A program made the translations under genes and the position numbers. The notes below the pieces were generated by a model, which was not told the origin of the DNA, did not search any database, and saw only the letters and a list, made by a program, of their open reading frames with translations. From positions 44,498,786 through 44,562,785 of the forward strand of contig NC_031773.1 of NCBI RefSeq assembly GCF_001522545.3: a stretch of DNA of 64,000 bases. Direction: 5' to 3'. The stretch is from Parus major (taxonomy: Eukaryota > Chordata > Aves > Passeriformes > Paridae). Positions within the stretch are counted from its first letter, which is position 1; each line of letters begins with the position of its first letter. This document shows, piece after piece, positions 63,862 to 64,000 of this stretch.

Positions 63862-64000
63862 TTCTGCATTCACTGTAATTTTCCAGAACCATTTGAAAAC
63901 AAAGAAACTACATCCCAAACAATATGAAAGAGTACAAAGCTCAAAGCTGAAAGCCAAGCTTCTTGCATAGCTGGAAGTAGGTACCAGGATCATGCCTGAT

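Larger units (their letters stand above)
47665..64000 (-). other. ANKS1B: ANKS1B intron upstream of the linker exon (partial)
   Basis: This is intron preceding the 581-base exon; it is phase 1 and its donor lies beyond the window. The preceding ANKS1B coding segment (Ser/Pro-rich, rich in TASPP-like motifs) was looked for by eye on the minus strand and not found. Contents are an AATAAAT-like AT tract at 48541-48596, CR1 fragments at 50359-50504 and 51252-51420, a 26-base tandem duplication at 50901-50952, A and T runs at 51883-51957, an AT repeat at 55423-55442, a purine tract at 58710-58760, the solo LTR at 59831-61291 and a CR1 copy at about 61740-62276. The stretch 55600-58700 holds nothing I can name. 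Confidence 0.8.

Overview
The window looks like a slice of a bird autosome, most likely a passerine or other songbird relative. It is AT-rich, almost empty of coding sequence, and carries several truncated CR1-type LINE fragments plus two long-terminal-repeat elements whose sequence resembles passerine endogenous retrovirus LTRs. The bird call rests on the CR1 fragments; the passerine call rests on the LTRs, is from memory, and is less certain.

The only gene I can support is ANKS1B (ankyrin repeat and SAM domain protein 1B, also called AIDA-1 or EB-1), read on the minus strand. Three internal exons are visible. A 581-base exon (47664 down to 47084) encodes the linker between the ankyrin repeats and the SAM domains. 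A 73-base exon (45159 to 45087) follows. A 107-base exon (24287 to 24181) begins SAM domain 1. Their splice sites and phases join in frame (1, 0, 1, 0). The ankyrin-repeat exons lie upstream beyond position 64000. The rest of SAM1, SAM2 and the PTB domain lie downstream, below position 1.

The most informative locus is 24181-24381. The sequence just upstream of the SAM1 exon is itself coding. It is the alternative first exon of the short synaptic AIDA-1 isoforms, starts at ATG 24381, and reads straight across the splice acceptor used by the long isoform. One acceptor AG is therefore also codon sequence, and the residue at the junction is Arg in the long form and Gly in the short form.

Region by region: 1-24180 is intron, with CR1 copies at about 4.35-5.25 kb and 8.15-8.82 kb, a GC-rich candidate regulatory patch at 7.25-7.5 kb and two strong hairpins. 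24288-45086 is intron, with the candidate AIDA-1 promoter at its upstream edge (24.4-24.9 kb), an ATCT microsatellite at 29.6 kb, an old antisense LINE remnant near 40-40.6 kb and a 468-base LTR at 43.5 kb. 45160-47083 is a short intron. 47665-64000 is intron, with CR1 fragments at 50.4, 51.3 and 61.7-62.3 kb and a 1.46 kb solo LTR at 59.8-61.3 kb.

I found no new multi-gene system. The items worth a second look are the dual-use splice/coding junction, the candidate regulatory islands, several perfect palindromes and a few unidentified open frames.
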